Assembly (NCBI RefSeq): GCF_900109225.1
Contig: NZ_FNZK01000019.1
Span: forward strand, 1-64,000
Direction: 5' to 3'
DNA from: Propionispira arboris
GTDB taxonomy: Bacteria; Bacillota; Negativicutes; Selenomonadales; Selenomonadaceae
DNA length: 64,000 nucleotides
Shown here in pieces: positions 1 through 8,203 of the stretch. The notes under the pieces are model-generated. The model was given only the letters and a program-made list of their open reading frames with translations. It did not search any database and had not been told where the DNA came from. Numbering within the stretch: position 1 is the stretch's first letter; each line of letters opens with the position of its first letter. The translations under genes were made by a program, and so were the position numbers.

Positions 1-788
1 AAAATCGTAATCGATCCATGGGGAACAAAGATGTCTCCATCGGATGATTTGTGTAAACGGTTAATAACACGGCTGGTTAGACGATGATTAAATGCAACCA
101 GTGTGCCTCGATCCGGCTGCACATGGACTGGAATATTCGCACAGGCTGCGACCTGTCCCGCCCAGGGACCCGCTGCATTCACAATAAATTCGCAGGCAAT
201 ATCATATTGTTGTTTGGTGAAATAGTCACGAACGGTAACCGTAGTTACTTGTCCGTTTACAGAATGAATCTTAACCACTTCGGTATACGTTTTTACTCTG
301 CCGCCATATCTCTTCGCAGAATCAATATTCTGCCAGGCCATGCGAAATCCATCAATGGCTGCATCCGGCACACGGTATACAGCTTGGGCACGATGGGTTA
401 AGTTTGGTTCCAAATGCCAGGCTTCCGCAGTGTCGATTTGGATGGCCGGTAAATTGATCTTTTTGCAGGCTTCAACCCATTCTTTTTCATAGGCCGGATC
501 ATCTTCTGGCAAGCGAACAAAATATCCTTCGGTAGCTTCCACACAATGCCTGCCTATTTTACGTAAGATCGTATTTTCTTCAATACATTCGCGTCCAGCA
601 TCTGCATCTTTCACAGCATAACGTCCACCGCTATGCAATAGGCCATGATAACGAGAACTCGTTCCATGTACCATGTCACGCATTTCAAGCAGCATGACAT
701 CTACGCCACGCATCGCTAAGTCGCGCAATATGCCAACTCCTGTGGCACCACCGCCAATTACAAGTACTGTCGCTTTTTCCATCATCAT
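1..788 (-). CDS. glpA: FAD-dependent glycerol-3-phosphate dehydrogenase (GlpA/GlpD type), N-terminal part
   Basis: This open frame runs off the left edge of the window, so only about 262 N-terminal residues are visible. It starts with ATG codons at 788, 785 or 782 behind an AAGAAGG ribosome binding site. The N-terminus has the FAD dinucleotide fold VIGGGATGVGILRD, followed by SSRYHGLLHSGGRY, the pattern of the GlpA/GlpD oxidoreductase family, which oxidises glycerol 3-phosphate to dihydroxyacetone phosphate at the membrane. It is co-directional with the sugar-alcohol operon and follows the HAD phosphatase across a hairpin. Substrate specificity cannot be judged from the fragment; another polyol-phosphate oxidation is possible. 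Confidence 0.85.
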   Translation of the reverse strand, partial: MMMEKATVLVIGGGATGVGILRDLAMRGVDVMLLEMRDMVHGTSSRYHGLLHSGGRYAVKDADAGRECIEENTILRKIGRHCVEATEGYFVRLPEDDPAYEKEWVEACKKINLPAIQIDTAEAWHLEPNLTHRAQAVYRVPDAAIDGFRMAWQNIDSAKRYGGRVKTYTEVVKIHSVNGQVTTVTVRDYFTKQQYDIACEFIVNAAGPWAGQVAACANIPVHVQPDRGTLVAFNHRLTSRVINRLHKSSDGDIFVPHGSITI

Positions 789-804
789 TACACCTTCTTT
801 ATGT

Positions 805-850
805 AATAAGTTTTGTAAACAATATGCCGCTCTTGTTTACAAAACTTATT
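805..850. terminator. Perfect 16-bp hairpin between the HAD gene and glpA
   Basis: Arms 805-820 and 835-850 are exact complements (AATAAGTTTTGTAAAC). The stem overlaps the HAD stop codon. A strong T-run follows it on the plus strand; on the minus strand only TTATTACAT follows. In the operon's direction it may be a leaky terminator or mRNA-processing hairpin rather than a full stop, and the glpA ribosome binding site comes directly after it. Confidence 0.6.
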
Positions 851-1652
851 TTTTATTTATATCATATTTTTTCAATTCTCTGTAAATATCACGCACCCCT
901 GGTAATACCAGCGTGGCTGTAACACCATATTTCTGCAAATCTGCTTCTGTGGATTCTCCCGACAAAACTAAAATAGAAGCAATCCCCGCATTTTCACCGG
1001 TACGAATATCCGTATAAACACGGTCACCGACAATAGCCATTTCAGTTTTGGATACACCAGGGATTTTTCTAAAGGCACTTTCAATAATTTCTTTGTTGGG
1101 TTTACCAATGACTTTAGGAACTTTCCCCGTCGATGCTTTAATAAATTCAATCATGGATCCAGTATCGGGAATATAACCACCCGTCACCGGACAATTAATA
1201 TCAGGATGGGTCGCTATATAAATCGCTCCATCACGAATAAAGTCACATGCTTTAACCAATTTTTGATAAGTCAAAGTTGTATCAAAACCGAGTACCACAA
1301 ATTCCGGATTTTCGTCTGTCAAAACAAATCCATTTTCCCTAAAATCTTTTTCTAATGCCGATGTACCTAGCAGATAGATACGTGCCTGCGGTTTTAAGGC
1401 CGACAGATAACTGATCGTCGCGTCACCCGATGTCAATACATTCTCCCGGTTACAACGTATACCCAGATTTTGCATCTTGTTTACATAATGAGCACCGTCC
1501 TGCGATGAATTATTGGTCAAAAACAAAAACTGACGACCACTTGATCGAAGATACGACATAAACTCTTTTGCTCCAGGCAGCAAAGTATCACCAAGATTAA
1601 TCGTACCATCCATATCCAATAAAAAACAACGTATTTCCCCCAAAGATACCAT
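846..1652 (-). CDS. HAD-superfamily IIA sugar phosphatase (NagD/AraL-like)
   Basis: This 268-aa HAD hydrolase has motif I FLLDMDGTINLG near the N-terminus, motif II FLTNNSS, a conserved Lys in VIGKPNKE and motif IV VGDRVYTDIRTGENAG. That set and length are typical of the NagD/AraL branch, which dephosphorylates small sugar phosphates and nucleotides. I chose the ATG at 1652 because AGGAG lies 10 nt upstream; an ATG at 1682 has no binding site. It is the eighth gene of the PTS operon. Bacillus araL, also a NagD-like phosphatase, sits beside araM and araD in the arabinose operon, so the grouping recurs here. Removal of unwanted sugar phosphates is the likely role, by inference. Confidence 0.85.
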   Translation of the reverse strand: MVSLGEIRCFLLDMDGTINLGDTLLPGAKEFMSYLRSSGRQFLFLTNNSSQDGAHYVNKMQNLGIRCNRENVLTSGDATISYLSALKPQARIYLLGTSALEKDFRENGFVLTDENPEFVVLGFDTTLTYQKLVKACDFIRDGAIYIATHPDINCPVTGGYIPDTGSMIEFIKASTGKVPKVIGKPNKEIIESAFRKIPGVSKTEMAIVGDRVYTDIRTGENAGIASILVLSGESTEADLQKYGVTATLVLPGVRDIYRELKKYDINKK

Positions 1653-1723
1653 GGATTTTAAACTCCTTTTCTTTTTTAACATAGCTAAAATTTATTTTGA
1701 AAACCCTTCTAAAAAAATTTAGA

Positions 1724-2542
1724 CTAATCCAAAAATTCTGTTGGCAGCTTCAGTGAAAAACTTTCCGCCAAGTTTAATAAATTTTCTTTGGTAATGGTAT
1801 GTTTCTTGCCCCCCATAGACATTACCCGGCTATAGATCTCCGCCGCTTTTTCTATTGTGTCCATCAGTCCAAAAGCTTCATCCAAATTGTTACCAGCAAC
1901 AAACAACCCATGATAGGCCCAAACAACCGCATCATATTTTTTCATTAAACTAGCTGTTGCTTCGGCAATATCGGCACTGCCAGCAATCATCCAAGGTAAT
2001 ACACCGATTCCCTGGTGAAATACAATGGAATTTTCTGTAGCCATTTCCCATAATTCCCGCGTAAATACTTTATCTTCCAACGGTAAAACAAATGTTAACG
2101 CCATTAAATTGGGTGTGTGTGCATGATATATAACACGATTTTTTCCCTTACTCAATTGTTTTTTTATACTGTGATTCGCTAAATGTGTTGAAAGTTCACT
2201 GGTTGGAACGCCTCCGTTTTTCACCCCCCAAACAACCTCATAGTTTAATCCATGATCATCTATTTTTATGATTGCAATATTATCTTGTGGTGCCAAAACA
2301 ACATTACGCATATACTTTCCGCTGCCGGTCACTAGGAAATATTCGCCAGCCAATTCTGGGACAGCAACCCCAATCCGCGTCCATTGGTGATTTTCCTTTA
2401 GATTTTCTTTTACAGAATCAATCTCTTCTATGCTAATACGATAACTTAAATTTCCGCCATTTCTCTCATGCCAGCCTTTTTGAAAACCATCCTCTGTTAA
2501 CCGAATAAAACCTTTTATAAACTCTGCTTTTAATATATCCAA
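1724..2542 (-). CDS. rhaD: Rhamnulose-1-phosphate aldolase-like class II aldolase
   Basis: About 272 aa. It aligns by eye with E. coli RhaD along its length: KGWHERNGGNLS, FLVTGSGKYMRN, VPTSELSTH, VIYHAHTPN, TRELWEMATE, LPWMIAGS and AYHGLFV. The zinc-binding histidines (HAH and the later H of YHGLF) and the catalytic Glu of TSE are present. The family cleaves L-rhamnulose 1-phosphate, or related ketose 1-phosphates, to dihydroxyacetone phosphate plus an aldehyde. No rhamnose isomerase or kinase is nearby, so the substrate is probably a PTS-derived ketose phosphate. A TTG at 2542 fits AAGGAG spacing and the family N-terminus; a GTG at 2551 is the alternative. Confidence 0.88.
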   Translation of the reverse strand: MDILKAEFIKGFIRLTEDGFQKGWHERNGGNLSYRISIEEIDSVKENLKENHQWTRIGVAVPELAGEYFLVTGSGKYMRNVVLAPQDNIAIIKIDDHGLNYEVVWGVKNGGVPTSELSTHLANHSIKKQLSKGKNRVIYHAHTPNLMALTFVLPLEDKVFTRELWEMATENSIVFHQGIGVLPWMIAGSADIAEATASLMKKYDAVVWAYHGLFVAGNNLDEAFGLMDTIEKAAEIYSRVMSMGGKKHTITKENLLNLAESFSLKLPTEFLD

Positions 2543-2571
2543 GAAAAACACATCTCCTTATAAAATACGAA

Positions 2572-3267
2572 TCAACCCTGACCATAATATGCATTTTTGC
2601 CATGTTTTCTAAAATAATGTTTCTTCAATAAAACAGGCTGCATCGCTTGAACCTGTGAGTTAATCAATAGCGTATTTTCGGCCATAAAAGCAATTTCTTC
2701 TAAGATAATCGCTTTTTTAACAGCTGCCAGCGGGTCCTTTCCCCAAGCAAACGGCCCATGTGAATAAACCAACACACCAGGAACATCTTCCATATGTATC
2801 TTTTTTTTCTGAAATGTTTCAATAATGACTTTTCCTGTTTCTTTTTCATATTCACTATTTATTTCATCGTCTGTCATTGCCCGTGTACAAGGTATTTCCC
2901 CATAAAAATCATCTGCATGTGTTGTTCCCAATGCAGGTATGCTGCGACAAGCCTGCGCCCAGGATGTTGCATAACGTGAATGCGTATGCACGATCCCGCC
3001 TATATCTCGACAAGCTTTGTATAATTCCAAATGTGTTGGTGTATCCGATGAAGGGGCCTTATTTCCTTCTATAATATTGCCTTCCATATCAACAACTACC
3101 ATATCGTCGACTGTCATGTCTTCATATGGAACTCCCGAAGGTTTAATTACAACTAAATTTTTATCTCGATCAATCCCCGAAACATTACCCCAAGTAAAGG
3201 TAACCATTTTATATTGTGGCAGCATTTCATTCGCTTTATATACTATTTCTTTTAATTCTTCTAGCAT
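2572..3267 (-). CDS. araD: L-ribulose-5-phosphate 4-epimerase
   Basis: At 231 aa this equals the length of E. coli AraD. Motifs [52 protein letters not shown] and SHGPFAWGK are those of the AraD/UlaF/SgbE epimerases, including zinc ligands HTH and the later SHG His. It converts L-ribulose 5-phosphate to D-xylulose 5-phosphate. The ATG at 3267 lies just behind a GGGGGG/GGAG tract; an in-frame ATG at 3282 is less likely. With no AraA or AraB nearby, its substrate would come from PTS uptake plus dehydrogenation of a pentitol phosphate (inference). Confidence 0.9.
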   Translation of the reverse strand: MLEELKEIVYKANEMLPQYKMVTFTWGNVSGIDRDKNLVVIKPSGVPYEDMTVDDMVVVDMEGNIIEGNKAPSSDTPTHLELYKACRDIGGIVHTHSRYATSWAQACRSIPALGTTHADDFYGEIPCTRAMTDDEINSEYEKETGKVIIETFQKKKIHMEDVPGVLVYSHGPFAWGKDPLAAVKKAIILEEIAFMAENTLLINSQVQAMQPVLLKKHYFRKHGKNAYYGQG

Positions 3268-3291
3268 ACTCCAGCCCCCCATAGCTCATTT

Positions 3292-4335
3292 CTAATGAAT
3301 GATCATTTTACTGAATCCGGCAGCAAAATAATCATTCATAACATTTTTTAACAAATATGGTGACCGTGCTATAGCATCCACTGTATCACCAGCAATATGC
3401 GCAGTCAGTGTAACATTATCCAATTTTAGGAAAGGATCATTTACCGGAATTGGTTCTGTCCAAAAAACATCCAATGCGGCTCCGGCAATTTTTTTATTTT
3501 GCAGCACTTCCAGTAAATCCACTTTGTTTACCAGCTTAGCGCGTGCCGTATTAATTAAATAAGCATTTTTCTTCATCAAAAAAAGTAAATCTTTATTTAT
3601 CATTCCTGTAGTTTCTTCCGTCAGACGTGTATGCAAAGATACAATATCACTGTTCTCAAATATTTCCTGTAAAGATACTTTTTTGACTGTAATATTTTCT
3701 CTCATCAATTCTTCTTCACTGACAAATGGATCATATGCTTGTACTTCTATTTTGAGCGCCTGTAAATATTCAACTAGCAATTTACCTATATTGCCTAACC
3801 CTACCAAACCTACTGTCAGATTTGATAATGTTGTTTTATAAAACGCGTTGCTAAATTCTTTTTCCCACCCGCCAGTTTTTATAGAATAATGTGATTTCGC
3901 AATATTTCGTGTTTCTGCCAGTATCAGACCCAACGTAAATTCTGCTACCGGTACAGCATTTCTGATTACATGTATTACCGGTATATTATGCTTAGCTGCT
4001 TCTTGTATATTAATATTTTCCAAGCCACCACGACTAACCCCAATCATTTTTAAATTGGTCCCGGCACGAATCATGGTTTGGGAAACGGGTGCAAGATGCA
4101 CCAATAGATAGTCAGCATCTGGAAGGAGCTCCAAAATTCCATCAGGAATCGGTACCTTTTCTGAACCACTACGTTCAATTAATAAAATTTTTTTTTGAAA
4201 TTCGTCTTTACTCAATTCGGAAAACCATTCAAATTTTTCAACTTCAATCTCATCATTTAAATGAAGCATATACGCTGCTTTTTCCATATTTTCACTACTA
4301 ACCAAAGCATCGCCGACAACAATGATTTTTATCAT
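3292..4335 (-). CDS. D-isomer-specific 2-hydroxyacid dehydrogenase family protein
   Basis: 347 aa. The Rossmann motif GLVGLGNIGKLL and the catalytic triad of the family are visible: Arg in NTARAKLV, Glu in WTEPIP and His in TAHIAG. The family reduces 2-oxo acids or oxidises D-2-hydroxyacids with NAD(P). AAGGAAGG precedes the ATG. It lies between the AraM-like dehydrogenase and AraD in the PTS operon. One possibility is that it handles an aldonate or lactate product of the aldolase branch; the exact substrate cannot be read from sequence. Confidence 0.85.
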   Translation of the reverse strand: MIKIIVVGDALVSSENMEKAAYMLHLNDEIEVEKFEWFSELSKDEFQKKILLIERSGSEKVPIPDGILELLPDADYLLVHLAPVSQTMIRAGTNLKMIGVSRGGLENINIQEAAKHNIPVIHVIRNAVPVAEFTLGLILAETRNIAKSHYSIKTGGWEKEFSNAFYKTTLSNLTVGLVGLGNIGKLLVEYLQALKIEVQAYDPFVSEEELMRENITVKKVSLQEIFENSDIVSLHTRLTEETTGMINKDLLFLMKKNAYLINTARAKLVNKVDLLEVLQNKKIAGAALDVFWTEPIPVNDPFLKLDNVTLTAHIAGDTVDAIARSPYLLKNVMNDYFAAGFSKMIIH

Positions 4336-4429
4336 ACTACTGACCTTCCTTGAAAGAAGTTTTCTGGTAAAAATATATTACAGCTCAAAACTATAGTAAG
4401 CTGTAATATATTCACCATTTTAGTATTCC

Positions 4430-5770
4430 TTATTTATATTGTTCAATCTGTTTACATACGCAGTCCGCGGCATTTTCCAACTCGCCCATATCAAACAATA
4501 ACTGTAGAATTCCATACCGATTACGTAATTCTTTAGCGTAAACAATACTATTTTTGAGCAATTCGGGCGTCACACCAATCTCTTTTGGCAGATATGGTGC
4601 CTGAATTTTTTTCATGGCAGCAATGATTTTTTCCGGTGCTGGCAAGGCCTTCGCCAATTTTATAAAATCTTCTCGATGCTGCTGTAATACAGCTAATCGT
4701 TTAGCTACTGCGGCATCACTATTTTTGTGTACCTTTTCTTCTAACGACAAAACCCCAGGAGCCGATATTCCATAGGCTTTTTTGATGGATTTTATCCAGA
4801 TATTCTCATCAAAGGAAGGCTGTGGAAAAGCTTTGTCGCTTGCCAATATTTTTTTTGCATATTGATAAAGTAATAATGCAATAACCGTACCAACACCGAC
4901 TTTTGTTCCATGCAACGGGTCCTCTTGACCATTTTGTAAAAACATCATCTCCCAATAATGCGCTAAATGATGTTCGCTTCCCGATGCAGGTCTGGAATTG
5001 CCTACATAACTCATCCCTACTCCGGCAAGTACCAAACCTTCCATGATTGCTCCCATCGCTTTTGTGTTACGTGATGGGATACCATCAAGCGATGTTTCCA
5101 AGGCTTTTAAGGCATCCTGCATAATACCATCAACAAACTCACAATAATATTCTCCCGTAATCAAATGGGACAGTTTCCATTCTGTAAGGCAAATATATTT
5201 GCCAAAAACATCGCCGACACCAGCTGTAATCAGACGCATAGGTGCTTTTGACAAAACATCCACATCACCAAGAATCGCTTTAGCATGGCCCATTTTTTCA
5301 TAAGTTGTTTTTAAATTATGAATCAGCATTGGTGTAACATCCGAAGCATAACCGTCCATAGATGGTGCTGTTCCAACAATAAAATAATCAATTTTCATTT
5401 TATGAGAAATGAACCGACAGGAATCATTGATCGTTCCTGAACCGACTGCTATAATCAAATCGGTTTCCGCTGCTATATCAGCAATAAGATTGCCTAACGT
5501 AATTTCATCCGGGATGATTTCGTCAGCTTCTAGTCTGATTTTGTCAAAAAAGATTTCACCTTTTTCTAAAACAGCATATACCATCTCTCCAGCTGCTTTT
5601 TCTGTGTTTTTATCAACAACGACTGCCACATGTTGATAACCTTTTTCTTTGATGTACTCTAGCAAAGATTCAATGACATTAACACCTATAGCAACATGTT
5701 TGATAGCGCAGCTATGTTCTCTGCCGCAGGCACATTCAATTTTTTTATTCAAATAATTATTCCAATCCAT
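4430..5770 (-). CDS. AraM/EgsA-type iron-containing (glycerol-1-phosphate-like) dehydrogenase
   Basis: 446 aa. It has the AraM/EgsA pattern: IIAVGSGTINDSCRF nucleotide loop, GTAPSMDGYASDVTPM, and metal-ligand regions ASGSEHHLAHYWEM and DPLHGTKVGVGT. Characterised members reduce dihydroxyacetone phosphate to sn-glycerol 1-phosphate with NAD(P)H, usually with nickel or zinc. In this operon it could equally act as an alditol-phosphate dehydrogenase, oxidising the PTS product to a ketose phosphate (inference). The ATG at 5770 has GGAGG nine bases upstream; the longer frame would run into the preceding IIC gene. A second, CACGREH-type cysteine cluster sits at the N-terminus. Confidence 0.82.
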   Translation of the reverse strand: MDWNNYLNKKIECACGREHSCAIKHVAIGVNVIESLLEYIKEKGYQHVAVVVDKNTEKAAGEMVYAVLEKGEIFFDKIRLEADEIIPDEITLGNLIADIAAETDLIIAVGSGTINDSCRFISHKMKIDYFIVGTAPSMDGYASDVTPMLIHNLKTTYEKMGHAKAILGDVDVLSKAPMRLITAGVGDVFGKYICLTEWKLSHLITGEYYCEFVDGIMQDALKALETSLDGIPSRNTKAMGAIMEGLVLAGVGMSYVGNSRPASGSEHHLAHYWEMMFLQNGQEDPLHGTKVGVGTVIALLLYQYAKKILASDKAFPQPSFDENIWIKSIKKAYGISAPGVLSLEEKVHKNSDAAVAKRLAVLQQHREDFIKLAKALPAPEKIIAAMKKIQAPYLPKEIGVTPELLKNSIVYAKELRNRYGILQLLFDMGELENAADCVCKQIEQYK

Positions 5771-5792
5771 TATTAGTTGCCTCCATATATTT

Positions 5793-7175
5793 TTAAGCGT
5801 TCTTCGCCGCCTGTACATCTATATAATCAGTAATTTTTTGCTTGTTCAGTTTATAGAAAGCAAAACCCGCAAAATAAATTACAACTGCCAAACCAATCCA
5901 AAGCGGACTTCCTGTAATAAAGGCAAAAAATACTAATGACATCAATGGTTTACCTAAAATATTAAAGCTGGTAATCAGCATAGCAGTTGCCGGAATCGCT
6001 ACACCAACGGTCGTTGCAATACTAGTAAATAATGGTGCTGTTGCAGTGCAAACCAAAAGCCCCAGACTAAACCAAATCACACCAGAAATAACGATTTTAA
6101 CAATATTGCCATTATGTACAGCTACCAGCCCCTGTACCATATATGGTATGGCAAGCAAATCCACAACCGGAAGTGTCTGGTTTCCCGGTAAAATAACCGC
6201 AATGAATACCATAATTGGAATCAAGATCAAACCACACGTAAGTGTTGCTGGTTCACCATAACCACAGGCATCATTCACAGCAATATACCATTCACGATCT
6301 GTTTGTTTCGACATCATTTTACGTGCAGCTTCTGTAATCGCAGCAAAAGCTTGGGAAAATACAGCTGCAACTTTTGGGAAAATAGCCATTACTGCACTCG
6401 TTGAAATACCTACTTTAAAAATTTCGCCCCATGCCATAATAGTCGTAATACGATCCATATTCCCAATAATACCAATCAGCATCCCTAAAACGAGACCCAA
6501 GGTCATCGGTTCACCTAAGAAGCCAAATTTTTCTTGTACTGTCTGTGGGTTTAATTTGATTTTGTTAAGCCCAAAAAAATTATAAATTGGTTCTATAACA
6601 ATAGCAAAAATAGAAGGCTCTACATTGTGCATTGCTATAATCGTACAATTCGGATAGTTATAGTATTTTGACCATCTCTTAGCCAGCAATTCAGAAATCA
6701 ATAAACTATATAAATTCATCAATATCATACAAGTAATCCCTAAAGTAAAGCTGCCTGTAACAGTAGTAACCATAGCTCCCCATACCATATAAGAATAATT
6801 GTTCCATAAATCAGATGGTTGAAAAACATCCGTCCATTTAATCAAGAATAAGACGGTCTGAAGTACAATTCCTATTCCCAGATACAACATGCCCGCATCG
6901 GTCGAATAGGCGACCAATGATGTAGCTTGCCAGCCCACATCAAATACGGGAAGATTGACGCCGGTATTATTCACCATTCTCTGGATAACCGGACTAATAA
7001 TAGGTGTAAAGGCATTGATTAATAACATAAATCCAGCCAAACCTACCCCTGCATACATAGCTGCTAAAAAAGATTTTTTAGTTGTAACTTTAAACACTTT
7101 AGCAATAATAAAAATAACAATTGGTACTACTACGGCTGCTCCTAATGAATCAATAATCTCTTTTAATATATCCAA
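5793..7175 (-). CDS. gatC: PTS galactitol-type transporter subunit IIC
   Basis: A 460-aa, very hydrophobic protein with about ten membrane segments in the GatC/SgcC family layout: VFDVGWQATSLVAYSTDAG, ILMNLYSLLISELLAKRW, AMHNVEPSIFA, and the C-terminal NDACGYGEPATLTCG loop. It forms the membrane channel that imports and phosphorylates a hexitol or pentitol with the IIA and IIB partners encoded upstream. The start is a TTG with AGAGGA about ten bases upstream. The family covers galactitol, arabitol and related alditols, so the actual sugar is not fixed by sequence. Confidence 0.9.
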   Translation of the reverse strand: MDILKEIIDSLGAAVVVPIVIFIIAKVFKVTTKKSFLAAMYAGVGLAGFMLLINAFTPIISPVIQRMVNNTGVNLPVFDVGWQATSLVAYSTDAGMLYLGIGIVLQTVLFLIKWTDVFQPSDLWNNYSYMVWGAMVTTVTGSFTLGITCMILMNLYSLLISELLAKRWSKYYNYPNCTIIAMHNVEPSIFAIVIEPIYNFFGLNKIKLNPQTVQEKFGFLGEPMTLGLVLGMLIGIIGNMDRITTIMAWGEIFKVGISTSAVMAIFPKVAAVFSQAFAAITEAARKMMSKQTDREWYIAVNDACGYGEPATLTCGLILIPIMVFIAVILPGNQTLPVVDLLAIPYMVQGLVAVHNGNIVKIVISGVIWFSLGLLVCTATAPLFTSIATTVGVAIPATAMLITSFNILGKPLMSLVFFAFITGSPLWIGLAVVIYFAGFAFYKLNKQKITDYIDVQAAKNA

Positions 7176-7220
7176 AATATAACAGTCCTCTCTTCTAGTT
7201 AAATTTTTTAATACAAAAAG

Positions 7221-7523
7221 TTATTTTCCCAAACCCTCAATGACTTTCGTTACTTCCTCCAAAAATTCATCTTCTCCCATGCCGGTCAAACAAGCAAACG
7301 CATTAATTACAGGAATCCCATAATCACCCTGCGGCAGCGGGCTGGTAAAAGTAAGCAGGTCAAACTTGCCGGACTGGGCTAAGTTCATCGCTTCTGTCGG
7401 TCTTGCTTCTACTGTTTCAACATGGTATCCCTTATCATTTAGATATTCTTTCAATTTTCCTGCTACCATCGAAGACGTTACCGTTCCTGAACCACATACA
7501 GATAAAATATTGACTCTTTTCAT
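7221..7523 (-). CDS. gatB: PTS galactitol-type subunit IIB
   Basis: A 100-aa cytoplasmic phosphocarrier. The P-loop with the phosphorylated cysteine is near the N-terminus (LSVCGSGTVTSSMVAGKL, Cys10). It passes phosphate from IIA to the incoming alditol at IIC. Length and motif match the GatB family. It lies 21 bases after the IIA gene in the same operon. Confidence 0.9.
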   Translation of the reverse strand: MKRVNILSVCGSGTVTSSMVAGKLKEYLNDKGYHVETVEARPTEAMNLAQSGKFDLLTFTSPLPQGDYGIPVINAFACLTGMGEDEFLEEVTKVIEGLGK

Positions 7524-7544
7524 GAAAAAATCGCCCCTTTACGT

Positions 7545-7991
7545 CTAAATTTGAATAAAATCTAATAAATCGTCGACTTCTTGTTTTGTTGTTGCATGTC
7601 TAATATTCTTCATTAAGTCTACATTTTGAAATATTTTCATTAAATTTCCCAACAACCCCACTTGTGAAGCCGGATCTTTTACCGCCAGTAAAAAGACCAA
7701 ACCAATTTTCAGTGTTTTTGTCGGTTCACTCATCGAATGAAATTCGACTGGATTTTTTAGAATTCCGATCGCAAAGTTAGATATATTTACATGTTCTGTG
7801 TTTGTGTGCGGAATTGCTACACAAAATTCACCTAAATCCAACCCTGTCGGTAATTTACTTTCTCGTTCTAACACTGCATCAATGTACGTATCTTTGACAT
7901 AATTTTTGGCGAGCATTCGTGTGCCCAATTCCCGAATGACACTTTTGGGATCTTCTGCTTCAACGTTTAATGCAATCAAATCTAAATCCAT
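7545..7991 (-). CDS. gatA: PTS galactitol/fructose-type subunit IIA
   Basis: A 148-aa IIA domain of the fructose/mannitol/galactitol class. The phosphorylated His is in FCVAIPHTNTEHV (about residue 62). It takes phosphate from HPr and gives it to IIB. It is the first gene of the operon: a consensus sigma-54 promoter lies 54-69 bases upstream. Bacillota IIA proteins of this kind also phosphorylate the PRD regulator, which here is encoded next door. Confidence 0.9.
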   Translation of the reverse strand: MDLDLIALNVEAEDPKSVIRELGTRMLAKNYVKDTYIDAVLERESKLPTGLDLGEFCVAIPHTNTEHVNISNFAIGILKNPVEFHSMSEPTKTLKIGLVFLLAVKDPASQVGLLGNLMKIFQNVDLMKNIRHATTKQEVDDLLDFIQI

Positions 7992-8044
7992 TATTTTTCC
8001 TCCCCTCTATCAACTCTCTGAGTTAACCTGCCACTTAATATTAA

Positions 8045-8060
8045 AGCAAGTTTCGTGCCA
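8045..8060 (-). promoter_or_regulatory. Sigma-54 (-24/-12) promoter of the PTS operon
   Basis: The minus strand reads TGGCACGAAACTTGCT, an exact match to the sigma-54 consensus TGGCACG-N4-TTGCW. The invariant GG is at 8059-8058 and the GC at 8047-8046. Transcription would begin near 8034 and run into gatA. The adjacent activator has the GAFTGA loop needed to drive this type of promoter. Activator sites should lie between here and 8203; I see AT-rich partial repeats but no clear one. Confidence 0.93.
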
Positions 8061-8203
8061 ACAAAAAAAATCCATTATTTTCTCTGAAAAGCCTGCATTC
8101 TAAAGACTTTTCTTAACCATTCCACAATTTGCAAACAAAAATACATTTGAAAGTTTTGTCTAAACATTATGTAACAGTCTCAATTTTCTGCTTTATGACC
8201 ACC

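Noticed and set aside
84-401. Plus-strand frame of 105 codons at the left edge
   Set aside because: It is antisense to a well-supported FAD dehydrogenase frame with clear family motifs.
7992-8203. A clear upstream activator site for the LevR-like protein
   Set aside because: Only weak TACAT/ATGTA-type repeats are visible around 8150-8170; not strong enough to call.
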